Origin: Pseudoscleropodium purum
Lineage: Eukaryota; Streptophyta; Bryopsida; Hypnales; Brachytheciaceae
Length of the DNA stretch: 64,000 nucleotides
Direction: 5' to 3'
Assembly: GCA_963969395.1 (NCBI GenBank)
Contig: OZ017797.1
Coordinates: 6,386,001-6,450,000, forward strand
The notes below the pieces were generated by a model. It was not told the DNA's origin. It saw only the letters and a list, made by a program, of their open reading frames with translations, and did not search any database. Position 1 is the stretch's first letter, and each line of letters starts with the position of its first letter. Positions 37,134 to 50,630 of this stretch are shown piece by piece. Both the position numbers and the translations under genes were made by a program.

Positions 37134-37237
37134 CTCCTCTGGTCATATGTTAAGAAGTCTTCAAGAGCCAAAGCACTCTCCTCCTTCTTGGGCTTTGGGG
37201 TCGTTTTCTGGCATAAGCTCTTGGGCATACTAATAGC
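37134..37237 (-). pseudogene. BTB C-terminal tail relic
   Basis: The minus strand reads PKSLCQKTTPKPKKEESALA, then LEDFLTYD, matching the tail of the relic at 51128-51353 and, more weakly, the TTPKRKK tail of the intact BTB copy. Only the tail survives; the upstream part was replaced by the 3' flank of the next BTB unit. Confidence 0.6.
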
Positions 37238-37665
37238 GTGCTATCCATGTTGGAGAATCATTACAAAAATCATTGATAAAACATTCCTCCCTCATAAAAC
37301 GTTATGACCATATGCAAATTCATTTCATAACACGCACTTTTACGAATAATTGGTGGAGGGAAAATTGCCATGATACAATAAGCCTACACACTCAGTATTT
37401 TGGAAATATCAAAGTTAAAATTCAAAGTTAATTATTGTATGTGCTACCTACTGTTGTATGTGCAGTACAGACTATTAATGTTTCGTGCACTCAATATGTA
37501 ACCAAGTTTAAATAAGTTTGTGCAAGTGTGTTCAGCTTTGTCTCTAGCTGCAAAAAGCAAATGCTTACGGTATCTAGTCCTTTTCTTTTCAAAGTGATAA
37601 AAGAGTTAAACTATTTGCAGAAAATTGGGAGCATTCAATCTCAAGGGAATGACTCAAATACCAGT

Positions 37666-38403
37666 TCAAATGGAGTGGTCGTGAGGCTGTGCATTCTGCT
37701 TATAGCGCTTTGGTGTTGTTTTCTGCCGACGACTTTCACGACGTGGACCGTTGGACATAGCCTCAGTCATGCAGCGCTGCACCAGTTTGGGATGGTCTTT
37801 CATCTCCTGTACAGTAGTTGCTGATTTTATAACCTTCTCGCAGTTCTTCACAACATACGACAGGCAAGCCTCAGAAAAATCATACTCAGATACCCAACGC
37901 AGTTTCTCGCATTCGTGGTCGAATTCCCAACAGTTCGCTGGGTCCAAATGCCTCAGTAGACCAGCTTCTAGAACCACATTCAGTCTACCCTCCACCTGGA
38001 ACTTGTGAGTAGCATCAAATAAGGCAACGAAGTGCTTATCCACAGCAGCGTTGAACTCGGGCATTGCTCTTGTTTTTTCATTTGTGATGTAAAGCAAAAC
38101 CAAAAACAGCTGCAAACTCTCAATGGCCATGTCAGGCAACTGAGACAAGGTCACACAAGAGGTGGGCACCAGCGCCTTCATCTCCTGTTGGAACATTTCT
38201 CGAAATACGACTGATGCCGTGGCCAACACACTCCGGTGTGCTTTCACTGAGCCCCCTTTTGCTTAGAAGGTGATGTCTGCATGCAGACCTTCTGCCAGCA
38301 TGTTCAAGAGCAGAGAATCAGACCATTTCTTCTCAATTGCTTCCGCTGATGCGTCGGACTTGTGTGTCAAGAACTTTTGGAAGTCAATGTTTGAGTAAGC
38401 CAT
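37666..38403 (-). pseudogene. BTB/POZ gene copy 3, one nonsense codon
   Basis: The ATG at 38403 opens MAYSNIDFQKFLTHKSDAS as in the other copies. At 38265-38263 a CAA (Gln in the intact copy, in ADITFQAKGG) has become TAA. The frame is otherwise open to 37666 (KAHRSVLATASVVFREMF, KTRAMPEFNAAVDKHF, FSEACLSYVVKNCEKVI, TTPKRYKQN). This single change removes nearly the whole BTB domain from a normally started protein. A product beginning at the later Met (38247) would lack the first BTB strand. The C-terminal extension differs from copy 2. The CAG acceptor before the ATG is kept. Confidence 0.88.
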
Positions 38404-39064
38404 GCCTCAAGAAGCTTATATCCTGCAACAACAAGAATTGGAGACAGTTATGAGTTTCGAACACCTGGAGAAGTTGTAAACCATAGTTTTCTCGACTAAA
38501 TTAAAACACGACTCTCCAGATATGTACTGTGCAGTAGAGGATAGAAAACACCAGTACTGAATTAACCCTCTTTCCTCCTTCAAGAGCATCTCATCTAGCT
38601 ATTCATAAACTTTGGTGGCTTATAATTAAGAGGTTGTGTGAGCGTGACTTCTCTGAATGGTCATCGATCCTTGAAACGGACTTGTATACTCTCTCTTACA
38701 GTGATCGACAATGCTTGGACATGAAATTCTTTCATTGTGATGAAAATTTCACGAGTGCCAAGTTTGGCTGAATAAAAACTAGATTTCTGTGCCCAAAAAC
38801 CCTCCACGTACAACGCTTCACTGATCTCCCAGAAATGACACATATGCTGAAAATAATGCTTCAGGTGACACAACTAGTATTCTCTGCCTGACATCCCTCA
38901 TGTTCATGCAATTGCCTGTCCACTTGAATTTTCAGCATGCTCAGTCACTGAACAGAGTTGTCAGCTTACTTGAAACAAGGTGCAAACTGAATTGGACCTT
39001 GAACTGGAAGGATGCTCACCTCAATACACAACAGGAGCTGTTACATATGCAAGAGGATAAAACC

Positions 39065-39605
39065 TCACTTTGCGTAATTACTTTCAAGTTTCCTGCAATG
39101 CAGTACCTCTTCTCACTTCCGCTTAGTCACTTGAATGGAAGAACTACAAACGCAAATGTGAAGGATTAATTCACATCAAACAACGATACCCCTTTTCAAA
39201 ATTGAAATTGATGAATCGCACTTGAAATTGATGAATCACATGCACTTCAATTTCAAACGAAATTACAATAGTATCACAAGCGTGCAGTATGTATTTCACA
39301 CTTCAATTTCAAAACGAAACCTGAGCAATCTCCAAACAAAAGCAAATGAAACTCTGTTGTACACGTTTTAAGCTTCCAAACCTCAGATACTGCAAACGGC
39401 ATTGGCATACAGCAACTGCCCACTCGAGCAAAGCAAACTTGGGAATCACGAAACAATGGGTTCTGTGCAAAGAACCATGTGAAGGATCACCACCGGAGTA
39501 ATTTAGACTGAACTACTGTACAGTACAGTACAGTGCACTAAGCTACTGGCTGAAGCTTTGTTGGGTTTGCTCCTCGGGAAGGGCCTCCGGTATCCAAAAC
39601 CAACC
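39065..39605. repeat. Dispersed block R, copy 3
   Basis: It lies upstream of BTB copy 3, as copy 1 of the block lies upstream of BTB copy 1. It contains a small internal duplication (AAATTGATGAATC twice near 39205-39240) and a TACAGTACAGTACAG run at about 39518-39532. Confidence 0.75.
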
Positions 39606-40319
39606 TTGAACAATCAACGGTTTTTCTAGTATTTGTAATGTAAGTGCAAAATCATTATTAACTTAAAGGCCATCACATCAGCTAGAGTCTTGTCTAAAAT
39701 GAAGTCTGACATTAATGTTGTGGATGTACAAGTTTAGACATTAGAACTTGTGTGTCAATTTATGGTACTTTTATCACTAGCACTTAAAAGAAATTCAATA
39801 CTTATTCTTACATTGTCCAAATGATGTATCAAAAGTTTACCAATTTGACATGATAGAAACAAATTTTGGCATTTCATAGCAACTATGCTTAGTTGTAGCA
39901 ATTTGTGATAGTTAGAAGCTCATATACCTTTGTACATCAAAAGCATTCATCACAATGGTTTGTGACATCTCGTTGATGTTTCTTGCACTCAAGAGTTGCT
40001 TCTATTTTTGTTCTATGCCTTCTTTTCTTTTCTATCTTAGTAGGTGTGTAGATTGACTACACAAAAATTGATGTTTTTTTGCAATGTTGTTGTACTAGAA
40101 TTGTTTCAAAGCTAGAAGTTCCAACCTTTCTCACATGTTCCACCACTTGTGAGGTTATTTGGTGGTAGGCTAATATTTTTTAGAGTGTAACAAATCCGAT
40201 TTGAAGAAGATTGCAAACAAAATACATTTTTCTTTTTGTCTACAATATAGTACATTGTTGTTATTTTGTATAACCAATAAATTTTGAATACCAAAAATTT
40301 CCATTAATATATTAAAGAA

Positions 40320-43300
40320 ATATTATCAAATTTCATATGAAAATTCTAGATATAAACCTTCAAACCATAATCAATATCTTGTTTAGGAAGTACTTGTAAT
40401 AAGTCATTTCTACATTGCAATTGAGTGATTGGTTTGCACTTGATATATGGAGATGTAATTGCAAGTTACCATTAATTGTTCAAATGATTAGACAAACATG
40501 CTAGTATGTTGCATCATAATAATACTAACATAGCTTGCACTAATTGTTCTCTTGGTTAGACACACCTAGAATATCTCAGCAAATGATCTTTACTAATAAA
40601 GAAGTTCAATAAATATGATTGTAGAGTTCAATAGTGTTAATCCCTAAAGAATCAAATTACATTTTGGGACATCATAGTGTTTTTGGGCAATTCATTACAA
40701 ATAGAATTTTTATTTTTGATCCTTGAAAATTTTACACAACATGAACACAAGTTTTTCCTTAAGGCTTAAGAATTTTCATAACTTTGGACTACATGGTTAA
40801 AAAGGTGATATATAGTTTCTTTTTCAAAAGTTTCTATTTGCATAGGCAAGAGAAGGAAAAATCACTTTTTTTAGAAACAAAATTTTGAAATTGGTTTTTT
40901 AGATTGATGTAGTTGTGGAAAGATTTGAATGGTTCTATTTTGATTAATGATATGAAAGTTATGATCAAGGGTTTTTTCTTTGCAAGTAGTTATGGAATTT
41001 CTACTCTTAAATAAACTTTGAAGTAGTTTATATAACTCAATTTTCAATCATTTTTGAAAAAAAATTGAATCATAATGTTCAGATTTTTTATTAAAACTCT
41101 ACATCCATGGAAATTAGAATTTTTCAATTCCATAAATGAATTCTTAATAATTTAGTATTTTGAATCATTTCCTATTTCTTTCTACTTCTATTTCTTTTTG
41201 GTAGGTTGTATAGTTCCAAATGACTTGAAACTTTACAAGCATACTTAGCCTTGTGGTCTAAATCCAAAGAAGCACCTCTATTTTTAGATGTATTTTTATA
41301 CAAATTGGTGACCTTGTGACGTGCAGCTACTCGTTTATTTGCAAGGCCTCCACAAGGATTTCTATCAATTCAAACAATAGTATCTTACAATCTATACAAT
41401 AGAAATTTGAAATTTGAAATTAGTCACTATAAAAATCATCTATTTTGGTGTTAGCATGGAAATTTTTGGTTAAAAAATGCAAAAGTACTTATTGGAAGTC
41501 AAGCTACTATAGAAGATCTTCCCATTTTCCACAAAATTTGGAGGATGAATAGTTGCACTTTCATCTTATATGGAGAGATTCTTCGTAATTTATTGGCAGG
41601 ATAACATCCACCAAGCCATTTATAGGTTGAATAGTAAGTGATATGTATGACATGGCTAAATGTCCCTAGCCATTGATCTTTGAATTATAAAGAGTTTGTC
41701 TACCGGGTGAGTGCAAGAAGTACGTGTATTATTTCTTGTCACATGTTGAATGTGGAAGTGGGTTTCTAGCATGAATATTGCAAAATGATTCAATGAACAT
41801 GAAATTCATAAGAAAAGTTTATATGGCAATTAGCAATATATTTAGATTTTTTACTTTTTCAAAATTAATTTAGTAGGTCAAAGCAAATTTTGAATTTATC
41901 ACACATACGGTTTTGGAGGATTTTAGTACCTTTGAGTATCCATTAAAAAGAATTAGGAGCTCAAATTTGGTAAGCTTGCTCCTACAAGCAATATATACCA
42001 TTTTTGGAGAGGGATTTCAAGAAGAGCACTTCAATTCTCTGTACATTACCATAAAGTATGCTTCAATCAACATGAATTTTTGAACAATGAAAAATTACAA
42101 TTTTGTGCTTTATTACGGCTTTCCCCCTCTCTATTGAATTGGCAACAATGGAACCACTTTTATTTTGAATTTTTGAAGTGAGTTTGGAGATTTAAAAAAA
42201 CAAAAATGTGGAGGTCTTTACTTTCAACAAAAATGGTAGTAATTATCTATAAATAGTACTTTGGGATACTCTATAGCATTGAATAGTACTATTAGAGGAC
42301 AAAACACAAAGGGACATGCATCCTCCCATCAATAATCGATGAACAAAATTTGTTATCCCTTCTTTTCATTGAATGATAAACATGTATGTATTATTGGAAT
42401 AGTAGATCTACAATTACGTCAATGGTCTACATTTCTTATTCTATGCCCCTAGTATATGTAATATTTAGAGTACTTGTAGTAACTATGCTTCATACTAACC
42501 AATGGAAAATCCAAAACATAAAAAAATAGTGGAAGTGTTTCTTGCAATCACCCTACTATTGCTAATGTAGTTAAAGACCTTCCTCAAAATGATTTTATGA
42601 TCATTTTATTTAGCCATATTGCCCTTCTTTGTATTTTGCCCTTGACATTAGATAATTGTGGGACTATAAGTAATAGACTCAAAATAATGTAGTGTACTAT
42701 CCAAATTAAATACATGCACAACTTACTCTACTCTTATGTGGAATCCAACACCTCTACAAGAGGACCTCCCATCCTTAATATTTACATCAAATTCATCTGA
42801 AAAATAGATTGTTCCTTTAAAGATTTTCAAGCATAAGTCTAGATGAATGAAATTTTATTAAGAGAAATCATTCACCTAAAGAATAATAGTCACCGTCTAC
42901 AATATGGACTTTGGAGTGTATAGGGGTTAATAAAATTTAATCTAGAGATTTGTGAGCAAATTTTTCTCTTCAAGGTTTGGCAAAGATTTGCACATTTCCT
43001 TTATATCTATTTTAATTCTTTTTTTTAATCTCTAATAATATACATTTTGGAGGGATGCAAAATAAAACTAAATGTGTGAGCATACTAACTTTATCTCTAA
43101 AATAATGTCTTGGAGTAATGGACGATATTGATAGTTAATTCTACAAGTCCATTTGATGAAGTCCTACAGTATATAACAATTTTTAGAACATTCACACAAA
43201 TCTTTAGGAAAAAAATATGCACCATTTTTTTTTTCAAAATTTCTCATGAATTTAGATAATCATTGTGGTTTGACCTAAAAATAGTTAAATGGCAACTTTC

Positions 43301-44160
43301 AAACAAATATTGCAAACTATTAACTATCAATGACATCTATACAATTGGATGTACCATTGCATGAATCCATATTTATCCTAAAATACTACGATAGAAACCC
43401 TAATGGAGATATTGTTTGTGAAAACACTGTCTTGCAATATAAAACTAAAGTCATAGAAATTTTTGCTAACAAATTGAGCTTCTCCCATATCCTTCATATA
43501 AATTGTAAATACATCATTCTCCTACTACATTCTCCTACACCAATCTTTTATTTTTGAAGATTGATGATTGAAGCTTTGTAATATGATTAACTTTTTTTAA
43601 GTACATACTTCTGCACCAATGAATATGAATAGGGGTGTTATAAACTATAACCTTCTAATATGAATAAATTCTTGTGAGGATAAAAAACTTCCATCACAAT
43701 CTAATATTTAAGTAATCATAGACAAATTTATAGTCTAGAATTAATATTGCATCCACCAACCATTGATTAAAATCTGGAAGATACCTCAAAAGTGTTAAAA
43801 CTAAAAATAGAAATTTGAAAAAAAAAATGAAAATATGAAATATATAGTTCAAATGCAGACTATTAAAGCCAAAGTAAAGTCCACATGTAGACTTTTGAGT
43901 TAAAAAAATTGATCAAAATCATCATTTTGGAAAAAAAACAAAACAGAAAGCAAAATAATTTTTTTCTAAATTAGTGTCGGCCACCCACTAACTCATTCTT
44001 TATTACAAAAATTCTCCATAATTCTACAAAAAGTCCAAAATTATTTAAATATGGATTAAATCATCATCTCTCCTAGTTTATAATTTGTCAATGATGCCTA
44101 AATATTTTTTGCATTTTTGCAAATTTTTCCTTATATTCTTATGTATATATGTGGAATATT
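40320..44160. other. AT-rich intergenic DNA
   Basis: No coding region, RNA gene or terminal-repeat element was recognised. This is the longest featureless stretch in the window and lies between BTB copy 3 and duplication unit U2. Confidence 0.5.
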
Positions 44161-45834
44161 ATTTATGTCCATTTCATCAAATTAGTCATAGAAAAAGGTT
44201 ATTTTAAAAAGATTCAACTATAAACATCAAAATAGGAAATTTCAGCATCTTTAAAAAGGAGCCATAAAAATTACTTGTGAAGAATGTATTAGAATAAAGT
44301 AGTCTTCTAAAGCATTTTGTTCACCATTTAGAATAGGGATGTTGGAGCACAAACTCAAGGGTTAACATCTTCACTTCCTATTTCCATATTCAACATAATT
44401 ATTTTGAAGATTATATTCTTGTAGGTAAAATTAAGATTACGAGAGAAGCTTAAGCCCTAATTGAATAAAGACCCACTAAAGATTTTTTGAGAACTCAAGG
44501 CAACCACTATGGACTTCATAAATTGAAATTTTTGCAAAAATTTGGTTGGTTTGATGCTAATTATCCTAATCTACATGAAAATGTTAATTTCATATCATTC
44601 TAATAAATATTGCAAAAGTTAGTTTTATTTTTAATATCAATGTCAAAGTAGGAAACTAACTATATATATTTTTAAAAAGTGATTAGTTTTATTTTTGTGT
44701 AGATTGATACCTGCTCAAAAACATTTAAACCATTCAATTTTGAATCATGAGGTAAAGATTATGAGGAGTTTAATTTTCTTGACAAAGAAAGTAGTAAAAA
44801 TATCTAAAATCATTTATGAATTTAATATTGAATATTTTCAAATAAGAACAGAAACATAGGATAGGTGTTCCTTGCTAGAACATTATTACTATTGACATTA
44901 ATAATTTTCAATTGCTTGTAAAAGTTATTTTGCAATTTTTCTTTTCTCTTCATCTTGCACCATCTTCCATTTTCTAATTTTAAAAGGTGAATACCAAAAA
45001 TTTTATTTTAAAAAAATTCATCTAATTTCAACCCATTTTCTCACATATTTAAAAAATTGCACAAGTTATAGATCATTTGTGCTTTTCCCTTAAAATGTTG
45101 AATGACAAAACTTCACCTTTGGAAAGGGCTAAAACAAATTATTTTGAGAAGTTTAGGCACATTGTACATGCAATTGAAGGAAATTTTCACTTAAATTTTT
45201 TGGAAAGAAGCACTTGAAAAAATTAACTAAAGCATTATATGGGTGGACTTGTTAAATAATTAAAAATGGATAAAGATTTTAGCTTTGCTTTAAGTACGAG
45301 TATTTTGGAATATGTTTTGAACATTAAAACCACTACAATAAGTTAGGAATTAAGAAATTACACACCTCCTATGTCATATGCCACATTGAATTGAGATGAA
45401 GATTTGCATCTTTGTTTTGAATGGGTAATCATACCCATCATAGTCAATCTTCCAATTGTGTCCCCTAGTTCCATATGTACAACATTTAAGCCCTCAAATC
45501 TTGACCGACTGTAGATAATGGACTCATTTGAAGCAATGTTTGGGAATTTTTTTGAGTTTTACCTACTAACTTCTTTCAATTCTCATATTGAACTTGTTCT
45601 GGAAGAACTAAGTCCGGTTATTTTCTCTATTTTTTTTCTACTGTAAATAAAAATTTTATAGATTTTTTCACCACATTTTTGTTGATGTTTTCAAATTGCA
45701 ACCGAATTTTTTCTGAATTCCGCTGGCTAACTTTGAACTAGCCATTCGTTTTCTTAAGAGAGGGAGCACAATGGAGCCTGAAGTCGGCTATTGTCGCGTG
45801 TGTAATTCTTCATGTATCCAGACTCCGAGACTGC

Positions 45835-45840
45835 CACGTG
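45835..45840. promoter_or_regulatory. G-box/ABRE upstream of membrane/AP2-like copy 2
   Basis: GCCACGTGTC about 390 bp before the ATG, with conserved flanks (CAGACTCCGAG before it, TCTTCTC after it). A C-rich tract of repeated CCCCCTTCGATTC-like words follows at 45880-45980. Copy 3 lacks this whole region. Confidence 0.5.
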
Positions 45841-46227
45841 TCTTCTCTGTCCCCATCTCGTGGACACTTTCACGGCCTTCTTCGTCCCCACCTTCGATTC
45901 CGCTCCGTCGTGTCCCCCCCTTCGATTCCGCCCCCCCGTCGTGTCCCCCCCCTTCGATTCCTTTCGTCCCCCCCAATTGTCTGTACAAACCACCCGAGCT
46001 CTTGCGCTGTTCCAGCAAGCTCGTGACTCAGTTTTTTCCTGCTGGAGCTTAATTTTGCAAAGGCTTGCATGTTCCACGTTCTGTTCCTTTCAGCCGGGAG
46101 CTTCACCCACTTCGTTGTTGTCAGCCGTGCGGATCAATCACGAGCCCTGTCGGTAGGCAGGAATTGAGAGGTTCCTGCGGGGGTTTGGGTGATAATTGGG
46201 CGGCCGGGAGCTTGTGCACTTGAGGAC

Positions 46228-48199
46228 ATGAGAGGGGGTCAGTGGCCTCCGTTTTTCATTCGGGACTTGTCTGGACTGCGTGCTGGAGATTGGGATGGTG
46301 CTGACTCCTCCCTGAATGAGTTACTGTCATGGTGTGGTTTGGAGTTCCATTCGAAGGCAATCGTAGGCAGTGCAAAGGTTTGTTGGGTGGCGGACATCCA
46401 TAATGACAATTTTTTATTTCCGTCAAGGTTGGATTCCGTGTTACGATGGGTGAACGAAATCCAAACATCACTAAATGATTGGGTGGAAGGCGGGCGTCGA
46501 AAGCTTCTGTACTCCTTTTGGCATTCCTGTAGGGATGTCAAATATGCGACTTTTCCTGAAGAGGCCTCCGAGGCCTCCATCCCGTCTTACGCCGTTGTTG
46601 TGTCAGCATTGGTTCTGCTGTCTCTGGTGTACCAATACCTCACGGGGAACGTCGACAGGGGTGGCTCTAAAGCGTACTCACGGAGTTCTTTAGATTTCAG
46701 AGATATTTACGTAGCAATAGTCCTGTTCCTGGGCGCCTATGTCTGGATTAAGTTCAGAGAGGCAGCCGTTAGAGGAGTGCACCCCAGAACACTGGTGGAC
46801 AAGCAAGGTGGCACCAAGGTGGTGTATGATGCTCGATTGAAACCTCCTTTGTGGAACGGCGAAAAAGTGCCAAGGCTCGATCTTGGGCGGTTCGCCACTC
46901 CGCAAGAGGCACACAACAAGTTTCTCATTGCTGCCTTCTACTACAACAGAGCTGGAGGTTTGCTGGATGACTGGTTTCAGGTCCCCCCCATGAGTGAGGA
47001 AGAGCGACGCCTCACCGGCATGGAGAAGAGGAAGTGGGTTATAGCTCAAGCAAAGAAAGTTTATGAAGATTTCAAAAAGGGGGCAGAGGCGGAGGCAACC
47101 TTGTTGCTGCAGGAATTGATTGAAACTGGTGAAGATCAGTTGACGCCAGAGCAAGATGAGGTAAATATGGATTTTTCTATGGTGAGCTTGTTGAACTCAG
47201 CTGAACGTCAACAGCCAGCCCTTGCAAGTCAGGCGGAGAATTGGGGAATGGGTATGGCCATGCTTGACAATCATAGTTTGGAATGCGCATCCCATTCTTT
47301 TGATGGAATGCATGAGGTAAGGAACTTATTCCTTCTGCTTTTGAGTGGTTTTCACCAATAGAATGGACTCTGTTTTTAGGTCTTGTTCTTGTTCATGAGA
47401 GGATTCTAACACATGTGAAGCATTAGAATATGTACGATGTGGATACCACATGAATAAGCGATGAATTGTTGGTGTTTCAAGTAGTACCTGGGGTCCCATT
47501 CACATTCGAACCTTGAGATGATGCATTTACAGAGTATCTTCAACAAGCATCTTTAAATGGGATAGAACGAAGAAGTATTTCATATGGCCATGTGTTGGCT
47601 TCATAAATGGATGCTTTCTAAAGTCACAGGAAAAGAAGCGCAGCTTTAGTGGGTTTCTGCCTTATCGCAAATGCACTACCCTTGTTGGTTTAGGTTGCTG
47701 ACACCATTTGATGGATGATGTTCAGGGTCCTGCGCTTTCCAATGGCCGTAGCCTTGGTTTTCAAGAAGGATCTACTCTACCAGTTTCACAGGTGCCACCC
47801 AACAAAGGGGGTGGAATGAGTCTGAGCGGCAATGAACCTCTAGACTTACTTCAAACACTTGTGCACACTCTTCAGCAACAGATTTCTCTTCTGCAACAAC
47901 AAAGTTCTCTTCAACGACAACAATTTTCTGATCAACAGCGGCGAATCCAAGAACTCAGTGCCCAAAATTTGCAGTTGCAACAGCAGCAGCGTATTCAGCA
48001 GCAACAACTCCAAGAATCACGGATTCAAAACCCTCAGTGGCCATGTCAGTTTTGCCTTCAACAGCCGCAGCTGCAAGTCATCAACCAAGGATTTCCAGGC
48101 TTTGAGGTGGAGATGGAGCAAAGCATACATCAACAAAATTACTCAGGCTTCATGGCTCTGCCACCTGATGAAGAGGAAGTCCAGGAAGCCTTCGTCTGA
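46228..48199 (+). CDS. Two-helix membrane protein with AP2/ERF-like block and Q-rich tail, copy 2
   Basis: Exons 46228-47316 and 47726-48199 (phase 0, GAG/GTAAGG donor, GTTCAG acceptor) give 520 aa. The ATG is chosen because GAGGACATG is conserved in all three copies. Two hydrophobic segments (about residues 120-138 and 160-177) are separated by a short RGGSKAYSRSSLDF loop. Residues about 195-240 carry YDARLKPPLWNGEKVPRL, then DLGRFATPQEAHNKFLIAAF. This resembles the second half of AP2/ERF domains (LGxFxTxxEAxxxxxxAA). A basic, probably helical stretch follows (EKRKWVIAQAKKVYEDFKKG). Exon 2 encodes a Gln-rich segment (about 404-465) with a CQFC pair at 470-473. No known full-length family is recognised. 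A membrane-tethered transcription regulator is an inference; the AP2 likeness may be only structural or accidental. Both membrane segments precede the block, so release would need proteolysis after residue 177. Confidence 0.8.
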
Positions 48200-49025
48200 G
48201 TTGGAGAAAAGTTGGATATACTAATGTACATGTAGGGTAATATGGCTATCGCAGTACTGTAATGGTGGCATATCATTTTTTCACAAAAAAGAGAACGCTC
48301 TTTATGCATTATTGGGAAAGGTTACATTACGAAACATCAAGTCTCATGTTTTGTAGTCACATGAATGGAAGTGTTCTTTTACTCTGAGTCTACTGTGGCA
48401 ATATTGTCGCCAGAGTTGCAATATCTCAACGGCGGTGATAATGAAGAATCAAAAGAACCAATATTTAACCTTTAATTGTTGCTCATCTTACCCTTAAACC
48501 CTAAATCCTGAGCCAGTCCTCTGCAACATATTGCAAATTTATATCCCATATTCCATTCGAGATTGACACTGGGTTAAAGAATGTATGATACAAAATCCTT
48601 CACAACAGATTTTTCCAAGTGTCAGACACCAAATGTGGACAACCACGAGAAGAACATTGACAATATTGTGTGTTGAGAGTGCTAACTTGGTTTCCTTTCA
48701 TATGGTAAAGAAACAGTTAAGAGAGTAGTCGGACACGAAAAAGAATGCCTGGACTTTGGAGCAATGGACTTCTGATCGTAAATATAGGTTAGACGGGGAA
48801 GGTCTTGATCTGGTGCCGTGAACAAAAATTGTTGAGTAACATTAGACCACGCATCATCTGGTCAGCATAATTACCAATCAGATTACAGAAGAAAATGAAA
48901 TCAACGTACACACAATTTTCACAAAAACGACCTTTTACCACCATTTCATCATAGTTTGACCCTTGAAAACTGTTCGGATTACTACCAGAACAACTTTTGT
49001 TCTCTGCTATGTGAACATGGTGGCC

Positions 49026-49500
49026 CAGCCTCACTTCGTGTAATCATATTCAAGTTTCCTGCAAATGCAATACCCTTCTCCTAGCATTAGCGTAGACTTG
49101 GAAGAACAACAAATGCAAATGTGAAGGATTACATCACATCAAATATATAAGCAAAACCCATTTTCAAACAGAAATTGATGAATCACACTCTGAATATGAA
49201 AAGCACAATGCTCTGCTTTCACACTTCAATTCCAAACAAATTCTCAATCTCCAAACAAAACAATTGATATTTTGATGTATGTGTTTGAAGCTTCTAAACG
49301 TGTACTGCAAACATTAGCACACAGCAATTGCCCGCTCAAGCAATGAAAACTTGGAAATCACAAAACAATGTGTACTTCGCAAAGACCCATGTAAGGGAGC
49401 ACCAACGGAGTACTCTACATTAGACTTTAGTAGCTACCGGTTGAAGCTTTGTTGGGCCTTGCTCCTTGCGAAGGGCCTCTATTGTCCAAAATCAACCTTA
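49026..49500. repeat. Dispersed block R, copy 4
   Basis: It lies downstream of the membrane/AP2-like copy 2, with the same order of landmarks as the other R blocks (TTTCCTGCAAATGCAATACC, GAAGAACAACAAATGCAAAT, GCTTTGTTGGGCCTTGCTCC). Confidence 0.8.
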
Positions 49501-50076
49501 GCTGCAATTACAATGTAAAAATTTGTACTTGCTTTACAAACACAAGTAGAAAGTTTTATGCAAATGTGAAACTGCTGTGATAGGTGTACCATAAATTGGC
49601 ACAAAGTTCACTATCACTAACAATTTCGTAAGTTGTCCAAGTAATTGTATATTAAATTGTGCGAGAATCCCGGCTTTTCATTTACACATTTGACCTAATA
49701 GAAACAAATCTTGCCATTTTATACCAACTATACTTGGTTGCAATTTTTGACGATTAGAAGTGTGTATACCTTCGTACATGTTCATCACTTTGGTCTTTTG
49801 TCATCTTATTGACATTTTTAGTACTCAACCTTTAGTTTTACGTTGATTGTTTTTTATTTACCTCAGTAGGTGTGAAGATTATAGGTATGAGATTTGACAT
49901 TCCTTTGCAATGTTGTTGTAGAGTTTTTTTAAAGTGAAGAATGCACCTATTCATCCAAGAATCAGATCATTTCTAGCAAAGTAGTGCCTTGGTAAGAAGT
50001 TTCATCCTTCGAGCATGTGTTGATAGGTACCAAATTTTTTGAATGACACAGAGACAAATTTGAATCTAGTGCTTCA

Positions 50077-50189
50077 TTGTTCTGGCAAGTTCCGATCTCT
50101 TGTGCAAGAGCACTTACATGTGATGAAAGGTACCACTTTCTCCATTCTAGTTCCCATTCAATCTCCTTCAATTTGATTCCCAATCGCAA
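50077..50189 (-). other. Conserved short open block, U2 copy
   Basis: Counterpart of 36127-36239, reading MRLGIKLKEIEWELEWRKWY and then LSSHVSALAQEIGTC. Most of the differences are conservative; this could reflect past coding constraint or simply recent duplication. Confidence 0.3.
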
Positions 50190-50630
50190 CTAATCATGTT
50201 TCCAATTTTGGGGGCCAAACTATTTGACTTTGTCCAATAAACATCAAAGTGGTGCATTTCCTGCTTAGTTTACCTTTGCCAGAGACGATGACCAGATTAT
50301 CAGCTTGCAACAACCCGAAGTGTTTCACCTCCGGTTACGTGGTGGATGCAAGGATTTGATTGAGTTGGGTACGGTATAAACCCGGATGAATGTACCGATC
50401 TCCCATGAGGATATGCCAGACATACGAGGATGAGGAGGCCTCCAATTTGTTCCAGCACACTGCAATCTTATTTGAACCCAATGTTCTAATTTTGAAGGTC
50501 CTTCACTCCGAATGACAAAGTCCTCACTCAGGAAAGATAATCTCTCAGGATGCTACGATGATTCCACTCTGCATGTAAGATGTCAATTCTTTTTTTTATA
50601 TTTTCACAATTTTGTCAACAGTGGTGTAAG

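Larger units (their letters stand above)
29385..37235. repeat. Segmental duplication unit U1 (homologous to 44163-51170)
   Basis: Colinear matches run from TTCATCAAATTGGTCATAG at about 29399 (44176 in U2), through the membrane/AP2-like gene, the R block and the hairpin at 36680, to a BTB tail relic at 37235. U1 carries insertions absent from U2: a hAT MITE, a further repeat at 30380-30660, and a TTAA-bounded element at 31308-32119. Confidence 0.8.

Noticed and set aside
40320..44160. Searched for LTRs, tRNA genes and transposon termini
   Set aside because: No paired long repeats, cloverleaf-like boxes or terminal repeats were found by eye.
45880..45980. C-rich tract considered as a G-quadruplex or telomere-like repeat
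   Set aside because: The spacing of C runs is irregular and the words are TTCGATTC-like, not telomeric; kept only as part of the promoter description.
46690..47154. Long minus-strand frame of 154 codons under the membrane/AP2-like gene
   Set aside because: The reverse frame appears in all three copies only because the sense strand is conserved; it has no start context or domain.
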